From Rhizobium herbae (GTDB taxonomy: Bacteria; Pseudomonadota; Alphaproteobacteria; Rhizobiales; Rhizobiaceae): DNA of 64,000 nt. Below are positions 28,387 through 35,138 of the stretch, piece after piece. The notes under the pieces are model-generated. The model was not told the DNA's origin, did not search any database, and saw nothing but the letters and a program-made list of their open reading frames with translations. How positions within the stretch are numbered: the stretch's first letter is position 1; each line of letters begins with the position of its first letter. The translations under genes and the position numbers were made by a program. The stretch spans positions 300,203 to 364,202 of the forward strand of contig NZ_JAGGJV010000007.1 of assembly GCF_017873135.1 (NCBI RefSeq). Direction: 5' to 3'.

Positions 28387-29316
28387 ATGAAGAACAAAGT
28401 CATCATCACCTGTGCCGTCACCGGCTCCGTCCACACGCCGTCGATGAGTCCTTACCTACCAGTGACCCCGGACCAGATCGCCGAACAGGCAATCGCCGCG
28501 GCGGAGGCCGGCGCCTCGATCCTGCATCTGCATGCGCGCAATCCAGCCGACGGACGGCCGACCGCCGATCCAAACGTCTTCATGCAGTTCCTGCCGCGCA
28601 TCAGGCAGGCAACCGACGCCGTCATCAACATTTCCACCGGCGGCAGCTCGCTGATGACGCTGGACGAGCGGCTGGCCGCAGCGCTTCAGGCGCAGCCGGA
28701 AATGTGCTCGCTCAACATGGGCTCGATGAATTTCGGCATCTTCCCGCTCGCCAAGCCGGGCATGGAGTGGCAGCACGAATGGGAACCGCAACTGCTGGAG
28801 GCGACGCGCGGGACGATCTTCAAGAACACTTTTGCGGATATCGAAGATATCCTAAAGCGCCTAGGGGAGGGCTGCGGCACGCGCTTCGAGTTCGAATGCT
28901 ACGATGTCGGCCATCTCTATTCGCTGAAGCATTTTTATGACCGCGGGCTGGTGAAAGGACCGCTGTTCATCCAGTTCGTGCTCGGCATCCTCGGCGGCAT
29001 CGGCGCCGACCCGGACAATCTCGGTCATATGAAGCGCATCGCCGACAAGCTGTTCGGCGGCGACTACCGCTTCTCGGTGCTGGCTGCCGGCCGTCAGCAG
29101 ATGCCGCTGATCACCATGGGCGCCGTGATGGGCGGCAATGTGCGTGTCGGGCTGGAGGACAGTCTCACTCTCGGGCGCGGAGAACTCGCCAAATCCAATG
29201 CCGATCAGGTCATCCGCATCCGCACCATTCTCGAAGCCCTGTCGCTGGAGATCGCGACGCCGGATGAGGCACGCACCATGCTGGCGCTCAAGGGCGGCGA
29301 TCGGGTGGCCTTCTGA
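28387..29316 (+). CDS. Beta-keto acid cleavage enzyme (BKACE, DUF849)
   Basis: A 309-residue TIM-barrel zinc enzyme. The metal motif HLHAR is present in SILHLHARNP (about residues 45-54) and the third ligand glutamate in RVGLEDSL near residue 255. The family condenses a beta-keto acid with acetyl-CoA to give acetoacetate and a new CoA ester. Its place directly after an aminotransferase suggests that transamination delivers the beta-keto acid. The start is the ATG at 28387 (MKNKVIITCAVTG), with a modest site (AAGGTGAG) upstream. Confidence 0.88.
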   Translation: MKNKVIITCAVTGSVHTPSMSPYLPVTPDQIAEQAIAAAEAGASILHLHARNPADGRPTADPNVFMQFLPRIRQATDAVINISTGGSSLMTLDERLAAALQAQPEMCSLNMGSMNFGIFPLAKPGMEWQHEWEPQLLEATRGTIFKNTFADIEDILKRLGEGCGTRFEFECYDVGHLYSLKHFYDRGLVKGPLFIQFVLGILGGIGADPDNLGHMKRIADKLFGGDYRFSVLAAGRQQMPLITMGAVMGGNVRVGLEDSLTLGRGELAKSNADQVIRIRTILEALSLEIATPDEARTMLALKGGDRVAF

Positions 29317-29828
29317 TGGCGGATGTCTTGGACGAGCCCTTGAACATTCGCCTCGCGACATCAAAGGATGCGCAGCTCATCCATGCCGGTTTGCTGACCA
29401 TCGCGCGGCATCTCGGCTCCGAAGGTAAAGTCACCTCGACGCCCGAAGACCTTCGCAAGCATGGATTTGGCGCGCAGCCCGCGTTTGCCGTGCTGATCGC
29501 GGAAATCGGCGGAGGGTTCGCAGGCATGTGCCTGTTCTTCCCGAGCTTTTCGACATGGCGGGGCCAGAAGGGCGCTTATGTCCAGGATATTGTCGTCGAA
29601 GAGCAGTTTCGTGGCGCAGGTGTCGGTGTTGCACTTCTGCGCAGGACAGCGGCACATGTCCGTGCCGAGGGCGGAACGTATCTGCGCCTGTCGGTCGATG
29701 CGAAAAATGTTTCGGCCCAGCACTTCTACGAGCGGATGGGGCTTGCGTGGTCCGAGGAAGAGCGGATTCATGCGGCCTATGGCGACGCCTTTGAAGCGCT
29801 TGCCGGTCTTCATGAAAGCGGGGTTTGA
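29316..29828 (+). CDS. GNAT N-acetyltransferase, diamine-acetyltransferase-like
   Basis: A 170-residue GCN5-type acetyltransferase whose ATG overlaps the BKACE stop (TGATG). The acetyl-CoA loop is RGAGVGVALL (about residues 100-109). The segment FPSFSTWRGQKGAYVQDIVV resembles the spermidine/spermine acetyltransferase signature around STW.G. Next to an acetylpolyamine amidohydrolase, an amine substrate is likely; this is inference, not proof. Confidence 0.8.
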   Translation: MADVLDEPLNIRLATSKDAQLIHAGLLTIARHLGSEGKVTSTPEDLRKHGFGAQPAFAVLIAEIGGGFAGMCLFFPSFSTWRGQKGAYVQDIVVEEQFRGAGVGVALLRRTAAHVRAEGGTYLRLSVDAKNVSAQHFYERMGLAWSEEERIHAAYGDAFEALAGLHESGV

Positions 29829-29831
29829 GGG

Positions 29832-30857
29832 ATGAGCATGAAGACCTTCTATGCGGAAGAGCAGAAGAAACACGATCCGAAAATGTTCCTGTCGAGCGGC
29901 GCACCCCAGCCCAACCCGGAAAAGCCGGAACGGATCGAGCGGCTGCTTGCGGGCGCGAAGGCTGCCGGATGCGAGATCGTCCGACCGCGCGACCATGGCT
30001 TGAAGCCGATCGCCGCCATCCACACGCCGGAATATCTCGAGTTCCTGCAGAACATCTTCCTGCGCTGGCAACGGATCGAAGATGCTTCGCAGGAGGTGAT
30101 CCCGAACATCCATCCGCTCGCCAGAACCGGGCGTTATCCGGCTTCCGCCGTCGGGCAGGCCGGCTACCACATGGCGGATACGGCCTGTCCGATTTCCGCT
30201 GACACCTGGGGCAGCGCCTGCTGGAGCGCCTGGAGCGCGGTCGAAGCGGCGGAGGCGGTGATGGCCGGCGCCCGCCACACCTACGCGCTCTGCCGTCCAC
30301 CGGGTCACCATGCCTTTGCCGACGTCGCCGGCGGCTTCTGTTTCCTCAACAATTCGGCGATTGCCGCCCAGCATATGCTCCAGTCGTCCAAACGTGTCGC
30401 CATCCTCGATATCGACCTGCATCACGGCAACGGCACGCAAGGGATCTTCTACGGCCGCAACGATGTGCTGACGGTCTCGCTGCACGCCGATCCCGTGCGC
30501 TTCTATCCGTTTTTCTGGGGTCATGCCGACGAGCGTGGCGAAGGCCTTGGCCTCGGTTACAATTTCAACCTGCCGCTGCCGCGCAGGACGGCGGATGCCG
30601 GGTTTCTCGAAGCACTGGACGCCGCCAATCGCCGCATCGAGGCCTATGCGCCGGACGCGCTGGTCGTCGCACTTGGTCTCGATGCCTTCGAAGGCGACCC
30701 GTTCGGCGGCTTGTCCGTTTCGACACAAGGCTTTGCCCGGATTGCCGAAGCCATCGGCAGGCTCGGATTGCCGACCGTCATCATCCAGGAGGGCGGCTAT
30801 CTCTGCGATGAACTCGGCGACAACCTGACGTCGTTTTTGACCGGCTTCGGCCACTGA
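29832..30857 (+). CDS. aphA: Acetylpolyamine amidohydrolase (class II HDAC-like)
   Basis: A 341-residue zinc amidohydrolase of the arginase/deacetylase fold. The zinc ligands fall at D195, H197 and D284, the catalytic histidines at H159-H160 (RPPGHHA) and the transition-state tyrosine at Y323 (EGGYL). From memory these positions and the length match the characterised Mycoplana ramosa enzyme, which removes acetyl groups from acetylated putrescine, cadaverine and spermidine. It begins 3 bases after the GNAT gene, with GAGGG upstream, and closes the operon. Confidence 0.9.
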   Translation: MSMKTFYAEEQKKHDPKMFLSSGAPQPNPEKPERIERLLAGAKAAGCEIVRPRDHGLKPIAAIHTPEYLEFLQNIFLRWQRIEDASQEVIPNIHPLARTGRYPASAVGQAGYHMADTACPISADTWGSACWSAWSAVEAAEAVMAGARHTYALCRPPGHHAFADVAGGFCFLNNSAIAAQHMLQSSKRVAILDIDLHHGNGTQGIFYGRNDVLTVSLHADPVRFYPFFWGHADERGEGLGLGYNFNLPLPRRTADAGFLEALDAANRRIEAYAPDALVVALGLDAFEGDPFGGLSVSTQGFARIAEAIGRLGLPTVIIQEGGYLCDELGDNLTSFLTGFGH

Positions 30858-30923
30858 CGGCGGCTTGATTCAAGCGCCGCAGAAAGTTCCATAACAAATC
30901 TTATCGAACCCGGGTGTGTAGCC

Positions 30924-30963
30924 GCAAAGTTAAAATGTCCTGTTTCTGCAAAGTTAGAATGTC
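30924..30963. repeat. Short tandem-spaced repeat, possible IS21-type end remnant
   Basis: GCAAAGTTAAAATGTC (30924-30939) recurs as GCAAAGTTAGAATGTC (30948-30963), 15 of 16 bases identical and offset by 24 bases. Repeated short motifs of this AAAGTTA.AATGTC kind occur near the ends of IS21-family elements, but no transposase is present. It lies in the 208-base gap between aphA and the PAS-GGDEF gene. Confidence 0.35.
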
Positions 30964-31065
30964 ACACTCCCCCGTCGATCTGCCGGTCCGTAACCGTGCG
31001 CTGACTATTAACCCCAACGAAGGATTGTTCGGATAGCATCCCCGGCCAGGATCGGAGGAGCGACC

Positions 31066-32124
31066 GTGGCTGGACAGAAAGCAGCAGCAAGTTTGATGAC
31101 GCCGGCGGAGATGGTGGCCGAGGCCAATATCGCTGACCAGATCCAGGACCTTCTACAGATGAGCGAGCGTCTGCATGGCGATCTCGCGGATGGCCGTGAT
31201 GCCCTGAAGAGAGCGACGGAAGAGCGGGATCATCTGCTCGCCCTGATCAATCAGGTTCCCGACCAGCTGTTCGTGAAAGATCTCGACTCCCGGTTCCTTG
31301 TCGCGAACGAGGCGGTTGTCGCCGACAAGTCGTTCATAGCCACCGGAAAGCCGGTGACGGTTGAGGAACTGATCGGAAAAACCGATTTCGATCTGTTCGC
31401 GGCGCCGGTCGCCCAGGAATTCAGAAATATCGAACTGCAGATCATGCAGTCCGGCCAGCCGATGCTCAGCATGACGGAGCACAATGCCTACGCCGATGGC
31501 CGCCCCAAATGGGTTTCGATGACGAAGGCCCCGCTGCGCGACAGGAACGGCGTGATAACGGGCCTCGTCGGCGTGGCGCATGACGTGACGCTGCGCAAGG
31601 AGGCGGAGGACCGGGTCCGGTTCATGGCGCATCACGATGTGCTGACCGGCCTGCCAAACCGGGCGCTGCTCCTTGATCGCCTCGACCAGGCCATACTACA
31701 GGCCGGCGAAAGCGGACGAACGGTGGCGATCGTCTTTCTCGATCTCGACAATTTCAAATGGGTGAACGATACGCTGGGGCATCACGGGGGCGATACCCTG
31801 TTGTCCATCGTCAGTGCGAGGGTCGCCGTTTGCCTGCGCGCAACCGATACGGTTGCGCGTCTCGGCGGCGACGAGTTCGTCATCCTGCTGCCCGACCCGC
31901 CGCAGGCGATCGACCGCCTGATACATCTGGTCGAACGTGTGCGGAAATGCGTGGCAGAACCGGTCGAGATTGCCGGCCGGATCTTCAGTGTCACGACCAG
32001 CCTTGGCGTCGCGCGCTTCCCGCTGGACGGCCGGGGCCGGGACGAACTGCTGGCGAAGGCGGATGCGGCGATGTACCGGTCGAAGAGGATGGGGCGCAAT
32101 ATGTTCAGCCTTGCCGAGGCCTGA
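31066..32124 (+). CDS. PAS-GGDEF diguanylate cyclase
   Basis: A 352-residue soluble signalling protein from a GTG start backed by GGAGGAG. A short N-terminal helix is followed by a PAS domain (about residues 65-185; DQLFVKDLDSRFLVAN) and a GGDEF domain (about 190-350) with the intact active loop LGGDEFVILL. It should make cyclic di-GMP in response to an unknown PAS ligand. No RxxD inhibitory site is evident just before the loop (ATDTVARLGG). Monocistronic. Confidence 0.92.
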   Translation: MAGQKAAASLMTPAEMVAEANIADQIQDLLQMSERLHGDLADGRDALKRATEERDHLLALINQVPDQLFVKDLDSRFLVANEAVVADKSFIATGKPVTVEELIGKTDFDLFAAPVAQEFRNIELQIMQSGQPMLSMTEHNAYADGRPKWVSMTKAPLRDRNGVITGLVGVAHDVTLRKEAEDRVRFMAHHDVLTGLPNRALLLDRLDQAILQAGESGRTVAIVFLDLDNFKWVNDTLGHHGGDTLLSIVSARVAVCLRATDTVARLGGDEFVILLPDPPQAIDRLIHLVERVRKCVAEPVEIAGRIFSVTTSLGVARFPLDGRGRDELLAKADAAMYRSKRMGRNMFSLAEA

Positions 32125-32151
32125 ACTGCCCTTCTGCCGCTTTGCCTATCC

Positions 32152-33084
32152 CTATCCGATATCCGCCTTGTTCTCCTGCGCTGCGGGCGATGACAGGGCG
32201 AAAAGCCCTGCGATGACGATCAGGCAGGCGCCGGCGATGGTCGTGAGGTAGGGAATTTCGCCGAAGAACAGGAAGCCCCAGAGCGGCGCCCAGAGCATGC
32301 CGGTATATTCGAAGGAGGCGACGACACTTGCCTTGGCGATCCGGTAGGCGTGGGTGAGCAAGGTCATGGCGATGGCTGCAATCACCCCGCATGAGCCCAT
32401 CAGCAGTGCGTCGGTCGGGGTTGGCCAGACCCAAGGGCGGATCAGGAATTCGATCGACTTGTGGTCTGCATCGTGAATGCCAGTCAGATGAAAGAAACTG
32501 GCGATCGTCAGGGCGCCGGCGAGATAGACGCCGTTCTGATAGAAGGCCATGACCGACGCTGTCGTTTCGGTGCCCATCCTGCGGGCCATCAGCATGGCCA
32601 GAGCATAGATTGCGGCCGATGACAGCGACAGGAGCGCCGCCGGTTCGAAGAGCCCTGCCCCCGGTTTCAGCATGATCACCACGCCGATGAAGCCGACGAA
32701 CACGGCGGTGACGCGCCGCCATCCAACGGTTTCGGCGAGGATCAGCGGGGCCAGCGCCAGCATGAACAGCGGCACCGTGAAATACAGCGCCACCGCATCG
32801 GCCAGCGGCAGCGCCGGAAAGGCCATGTAATAGGTCGTGTAACCGATCAAAAGCAGACCCGCGCGCCAGATGAGCGGCCAGAATTCGCGCGTGAAAAGGG
32901 TACCGATGCCGCCCTCGAAATGAACGAGAAGCAAAAGGATGGGAACGGAAACAAGGCATCGGAACGAAACGACCTGTGTCAGCGCATACTCGCCCGACAC
33001 TGCCTTGATGACGGCGTCCTGTAGCGAGAAGATGAGTATGCCGAGACAGAGAAAAAGGATTCCGAGCGTGGCGCGGTTTTGCAC
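32152..33084 (-). CDS. EamA/DMT-family transporter
   Basis: A 310-residue membrane protein with ten predicted hydrophobic segments in two repeats, as in the 10-TMS drug/metabolite exporters. The GTG at 33084 is chosen because GAGGGGGAG lies 5-13 bases upstream; the upstream extension of the frame is not membrane-like. Convergent with the PAS-GGDEF gene. Substrate unknown. Confidence 0.85.
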   Translation of the reverse strand: MQNRATLGILFLCLGILIFSLQDAVIKAVSGEYALTQVVSFRCLVSVPILLLLVHFEGGIGTLFTREFWPLIWRAGLLLIGYTTYYMAFPALPLADAVALYFTVPLFMLALAPLILAETVGWRRVTAVFVGFIGVVIMLKPGAGLFEPAALLSLSSAAIYALAMLMARRMGTETTASVMAFYQNGVYLAGALTIASFFHLTGIHDADHKSIEFLIRPWVWPTPTDALLMGSCGVIAAIAMTLLTHAYRIAKASVVASFEYTGMLWAPLWGFLFFGEIPYLTTIAGACLIVIAGLFALSSPAAQENKADIG

Positions 33085-33322
33085 GTGGCTCCCCCTCGAT
33101 TGTGCATGGGCATATTGGCTCAGGAACTGCCCCGCCGCCCCTCTCTTCGCGACATTGCAGTGGCGGCGGCCAAAGAATTGTCGGACTTGTCCACACGCCA
33201 CACGAACTCCGGCGTCTCATTTTGAAACATGGTCCAGGCCCAGATCGATTGAGACTGCACTTGCACAATCTGAAGTTAACCAGACGCTCCCGGAATGCAC
33301 AAATAAAGGGTGGCGCCTCTTG

Positions 33323-33343
33323 AAAGCACCAAAGTGGTGCTTT
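33323..33343 (+). promoter_or_regulatory. Perfect hairpin beside the ribosome site of the PspA fusion gene
   Basis: AAAGCACCA (33323-33331) and TGGTGCTTT (33335-33343) form a 9-bp perfect inverted repeat with loop AAG. It ends 11 bases before the ATG at 33355 and just before the AAGGGC ribosome site. It could be a repressor operator or a structure that limits translation. The rest of the 33085-33354 gap contains nothing I can name. Confidence 0.55.
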
Positions 33344-33354
33344 ACGTTAAGGGC

Positions 33355-34485
33355 ATGATGCAAGCGACCCATAAATCGATTTTGCGCTATCGCCTCGGGC
33401 CGGACGCGGAGGCCACGCTGGCGCTGGAGGAAACGTTTGCCGCCTATGCGGCCATGTTCGAAATCCTGGAGGAGCTGGCGGCGGAAGGCGGGGCAAATCT
33501 CGTGACCCTGCATGAACTGGCCTATGAAACCGTCCGCGAGCGCACCGGCCTGCCCGCTCGTCTGGTGACGCTCGGCCTGCGCGATTTCGCATCCAACCGG
33601 GGCCGCCCGCCCGGCCCCCGCCGGCTGCCGCTGGACGACAAGCTGTTCGCCATCAAGGGGCCGTCGGACTTGACGGTCGCCACGGTGCGCGGCCGGGTCG
33701 CCATACCCTACGATGTGGCAGGCTACTCGCGCGGCACATTGAATATTTTCGCCGCCCAGCTCGTTGCCGATCACGGCGTCTATGAAATCCATATCGGCGT
33801 TACGCCGCATTCCGATCGAACGGAGGAAAGCATAATGATGCACGAAGGCATTCTTTCACGCATGGGACGGCTCATCGCCGGTATTGCCAATGCCGCCGTC
33901 GACAAGGCGGAAGGCACCAACAAGATCGCAGTGGTCGAGCAGGCGTTGCGGGAAATCGATGCCGCCGCCGACGAGGCGCGGACCGATATCGGCAAGGCGC
34001 GCGCCGAGGAATACCGTATCCAAAGCAAACGCGAGGAAATCGCCGCCGACCTGCGCAAGCTCGACGAGAAAATCCGCCTGGCGGTCTCGGCCGACCGCGA
34101 CGATCTCGCCAAGGCTGGCGTTGCGCGCCAGATCGATCTGGAATCGCAGATTGCAGCGCTCGACAAGGCGCTGACGGACGCAAAGGCCAATCTGGACGAA
34201 GGCCAGCAGGCCTTGCAGGCGGTACTCGCCACGCGCCGGGAGGCCGAAGCGCGGCTTGCCGACCTGAAACGTAGCCTCGCACAGTTTCCGGAAGAGACAG
34301 CCGCTGGGCGGGGGCGCAGCAATCCCGCGGATGGCGCGGCGCGCGCCGCAGCCGCGGTGTCGCGTGTCACCGGCGTTCCGGCTGGTTCCAATGCCATGAG
34401 CGCCGAACTGGACGAGCTCGACAGGCTTCATCGCGAGCAGGCGATCGAAGCACGGCTTGCACAGTTCAAGACGGCCAAGACCTGA
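33355..34485 (+). CDS. PspA/IM30 protein with TnpB-like N-terminal domain
   Basis: A continuous 376-codon frame with two unlike parts. Residues 161-376 are a PspA/IM30 (phage-shock, membrane-protecting) protein: amphipathic start ILSRMGRLIAGIANA, then long coiled coil to about residue 320. Residues 1-160 resemble the N-terminal wedge/REC part of TnpB/IS605 OrfB proteins: YRL near 12, LHELAYETVRERTGLPARL (52-70), TVATVRGRVAIPYDV (107-121) and VYEIHIGV (142-149). They stop where RuvC-I would begin. An internal GGAGG (33822-33826) stands 8 bases before ATG-ATG at 33835, so a short PspA may also be made. Codon use is uniform. It heads a pspA-yqiJ-yqiK operon, 5 bases from the next gene. The PspA call is firm; the TnpB likeness is from pattern recognition. 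Confidence 0.75.
   Translation: MMQATHKSILRYRLGPDAEATLALEETFAAYAAMFEILEELAAEGGANLVTLHELAYETVRERTGLPARLVTLGLRDFASNRGRPPGPRRLPLDDKLFAIKGPSDLTVATVRGRVAIPYDVAGYSRGTLNIFAAQLVADHGVYEIHIGVTPHSDRTEESIMMHEGILSRMGRLIAGIANAAVDKAEGTNKIAVVEQALREIDAAADEARTDIGKARAEEYRIQSKREEIAADLRKLDEKIRLAVSADRDDLAKAGVARQIDLESQIAALDKALTDAKANLDEGQQALQAVLATRREAEARLADLKRSLAQFPEETAAGRGRSNPADGAARAAAAVSRVTGVPAGSNAMSAELDELDRLHREQAIEARLAQFKTAKT
33822..33840 (+). promoter_or_regulatory. Internal ribosome-binding site and start codons for a short PspA
   Basis: GGAGG at 33822-33826 is an almost ideal Shine-Dalgarno sequence with an 8-base gap to ATG at 33835 (second ATG at 33838). It lies exactly at the junction of the TnpB-like and PspA parts and in the same frame. 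Initiation here would give a 216-residue protein of ordinary PspA length. Confidence 0.65.
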
Positions 34486-34490
34486 CGCCG

Positions 34491-35138
34491 ATGCAGCTTT
34501 TCCTCGCGCCGGAATGCCTGCCTTTTGCCATCGCCGCCGTCATGCTTGCCGCATTGACAGGGATCGAGCTGCTCTGCCTGCTGATTGGTTTCTCGCTTGG
34601 AGAGGCGATCGACAAGGCTTTGCCGGATGATCACGGCGGCCTGTTCGGGCTGTTGTCCTGGGTGAATGTCGGCGGCGTTCCGATCCTGATCCTGATCATG
34701 CTGTTTCTCGGCTTCTTCGCCATGACCGGTTTCGTCATACAGAGCGTGGCGCAGGCCTTCTGGTCACCGTTGCCCGCCGTTGCAGCGGCCCTGCCCGCCT
34801 TTATCCTGTCCCTGCCTGCTGTTCGTGCGTCAAGCCGAACCGTGTCGCGCATCGTTCCGCGCGACGAGACCTATGCCGTCGATCTCACCGAATTCATCGG
34901 GCGCAGCGCCGAAGTGGCCGTCGGTCCGCTCGACCAGGGGCTGCCGGGGCGCGTGCGTGTCAAGGACAGGCACGGCAACTGGCACACGCTCAGGGCGCGG
35001 GCCGCCAAGAGCGAAGAGCCGATCGCTATCGGCGCCACCGTTTTGCTCGTCGATCAAGTTTCCAATGTCTACATCGCCATCCGCGCGCCGTCGGACATTC
35101 TCACCTCACCAAATCCCACTTCCACGGAGCATCCATGA
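34491..35138 (+). CDS. yqiJ: YqiJ-like OB-fold membrane protein
   Basis: A 215-residue protein with three to four N-terminal membrane segments (residues ~10-120) and a C-terminal cytoplasmic OB-fold-like beta domain (GRSAEVAVGPLDQGLPGRVRV onward). This is the layout of E. coli YqiJ (DUF1449), the partner of the flotillin YqiK, and is related in principle to NfeD proteins that accompany SPFH proteins. It starts 5 bases after the pspA stop and its end overlaps the flotillin start (ATGA). Confidence 0.82.
   Translation: MQLFLAPECLPFAIAAVMLAALTGIELLCLLIGFSLGEAIDKALPDDHGGLFGLLSWVNVGGVPILILIMLFLGFFAMTGFVIQSVAQAFWSPLPAVAAALPAFILSLPAVRASSRTVSRIVPRDETYAVDLTEFIGRSAEVAVGPLDQGLPGRVRVKDRHGNWHTLRARAAKSEEPIAIGATVLLVDQVSNVYIAIRAPSDILTSPNPTSTEHP

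Noticed and set aside
25794..28436. An 880-codon minus-strand open frame across the dimethylformamidase-like and aminotransferase genes
   Set aside because: It spans two clear plus-strand genes and a gene junction, and its translation has no recognisable domain.
30924..30963. The repeated 16-mers considered as the start of a CRISPR array
   Set aside because: Only two copies, 8-base spacer and no cas genes.
33355..33834. The TnpB-like segment considered as an intact IS605-type transposon gene
   Set aside because: No RuvC or zinc-ribbon part follows, no TnpA is present and no typical insertion-sequence ends were found; the frame continues directly into PspA.
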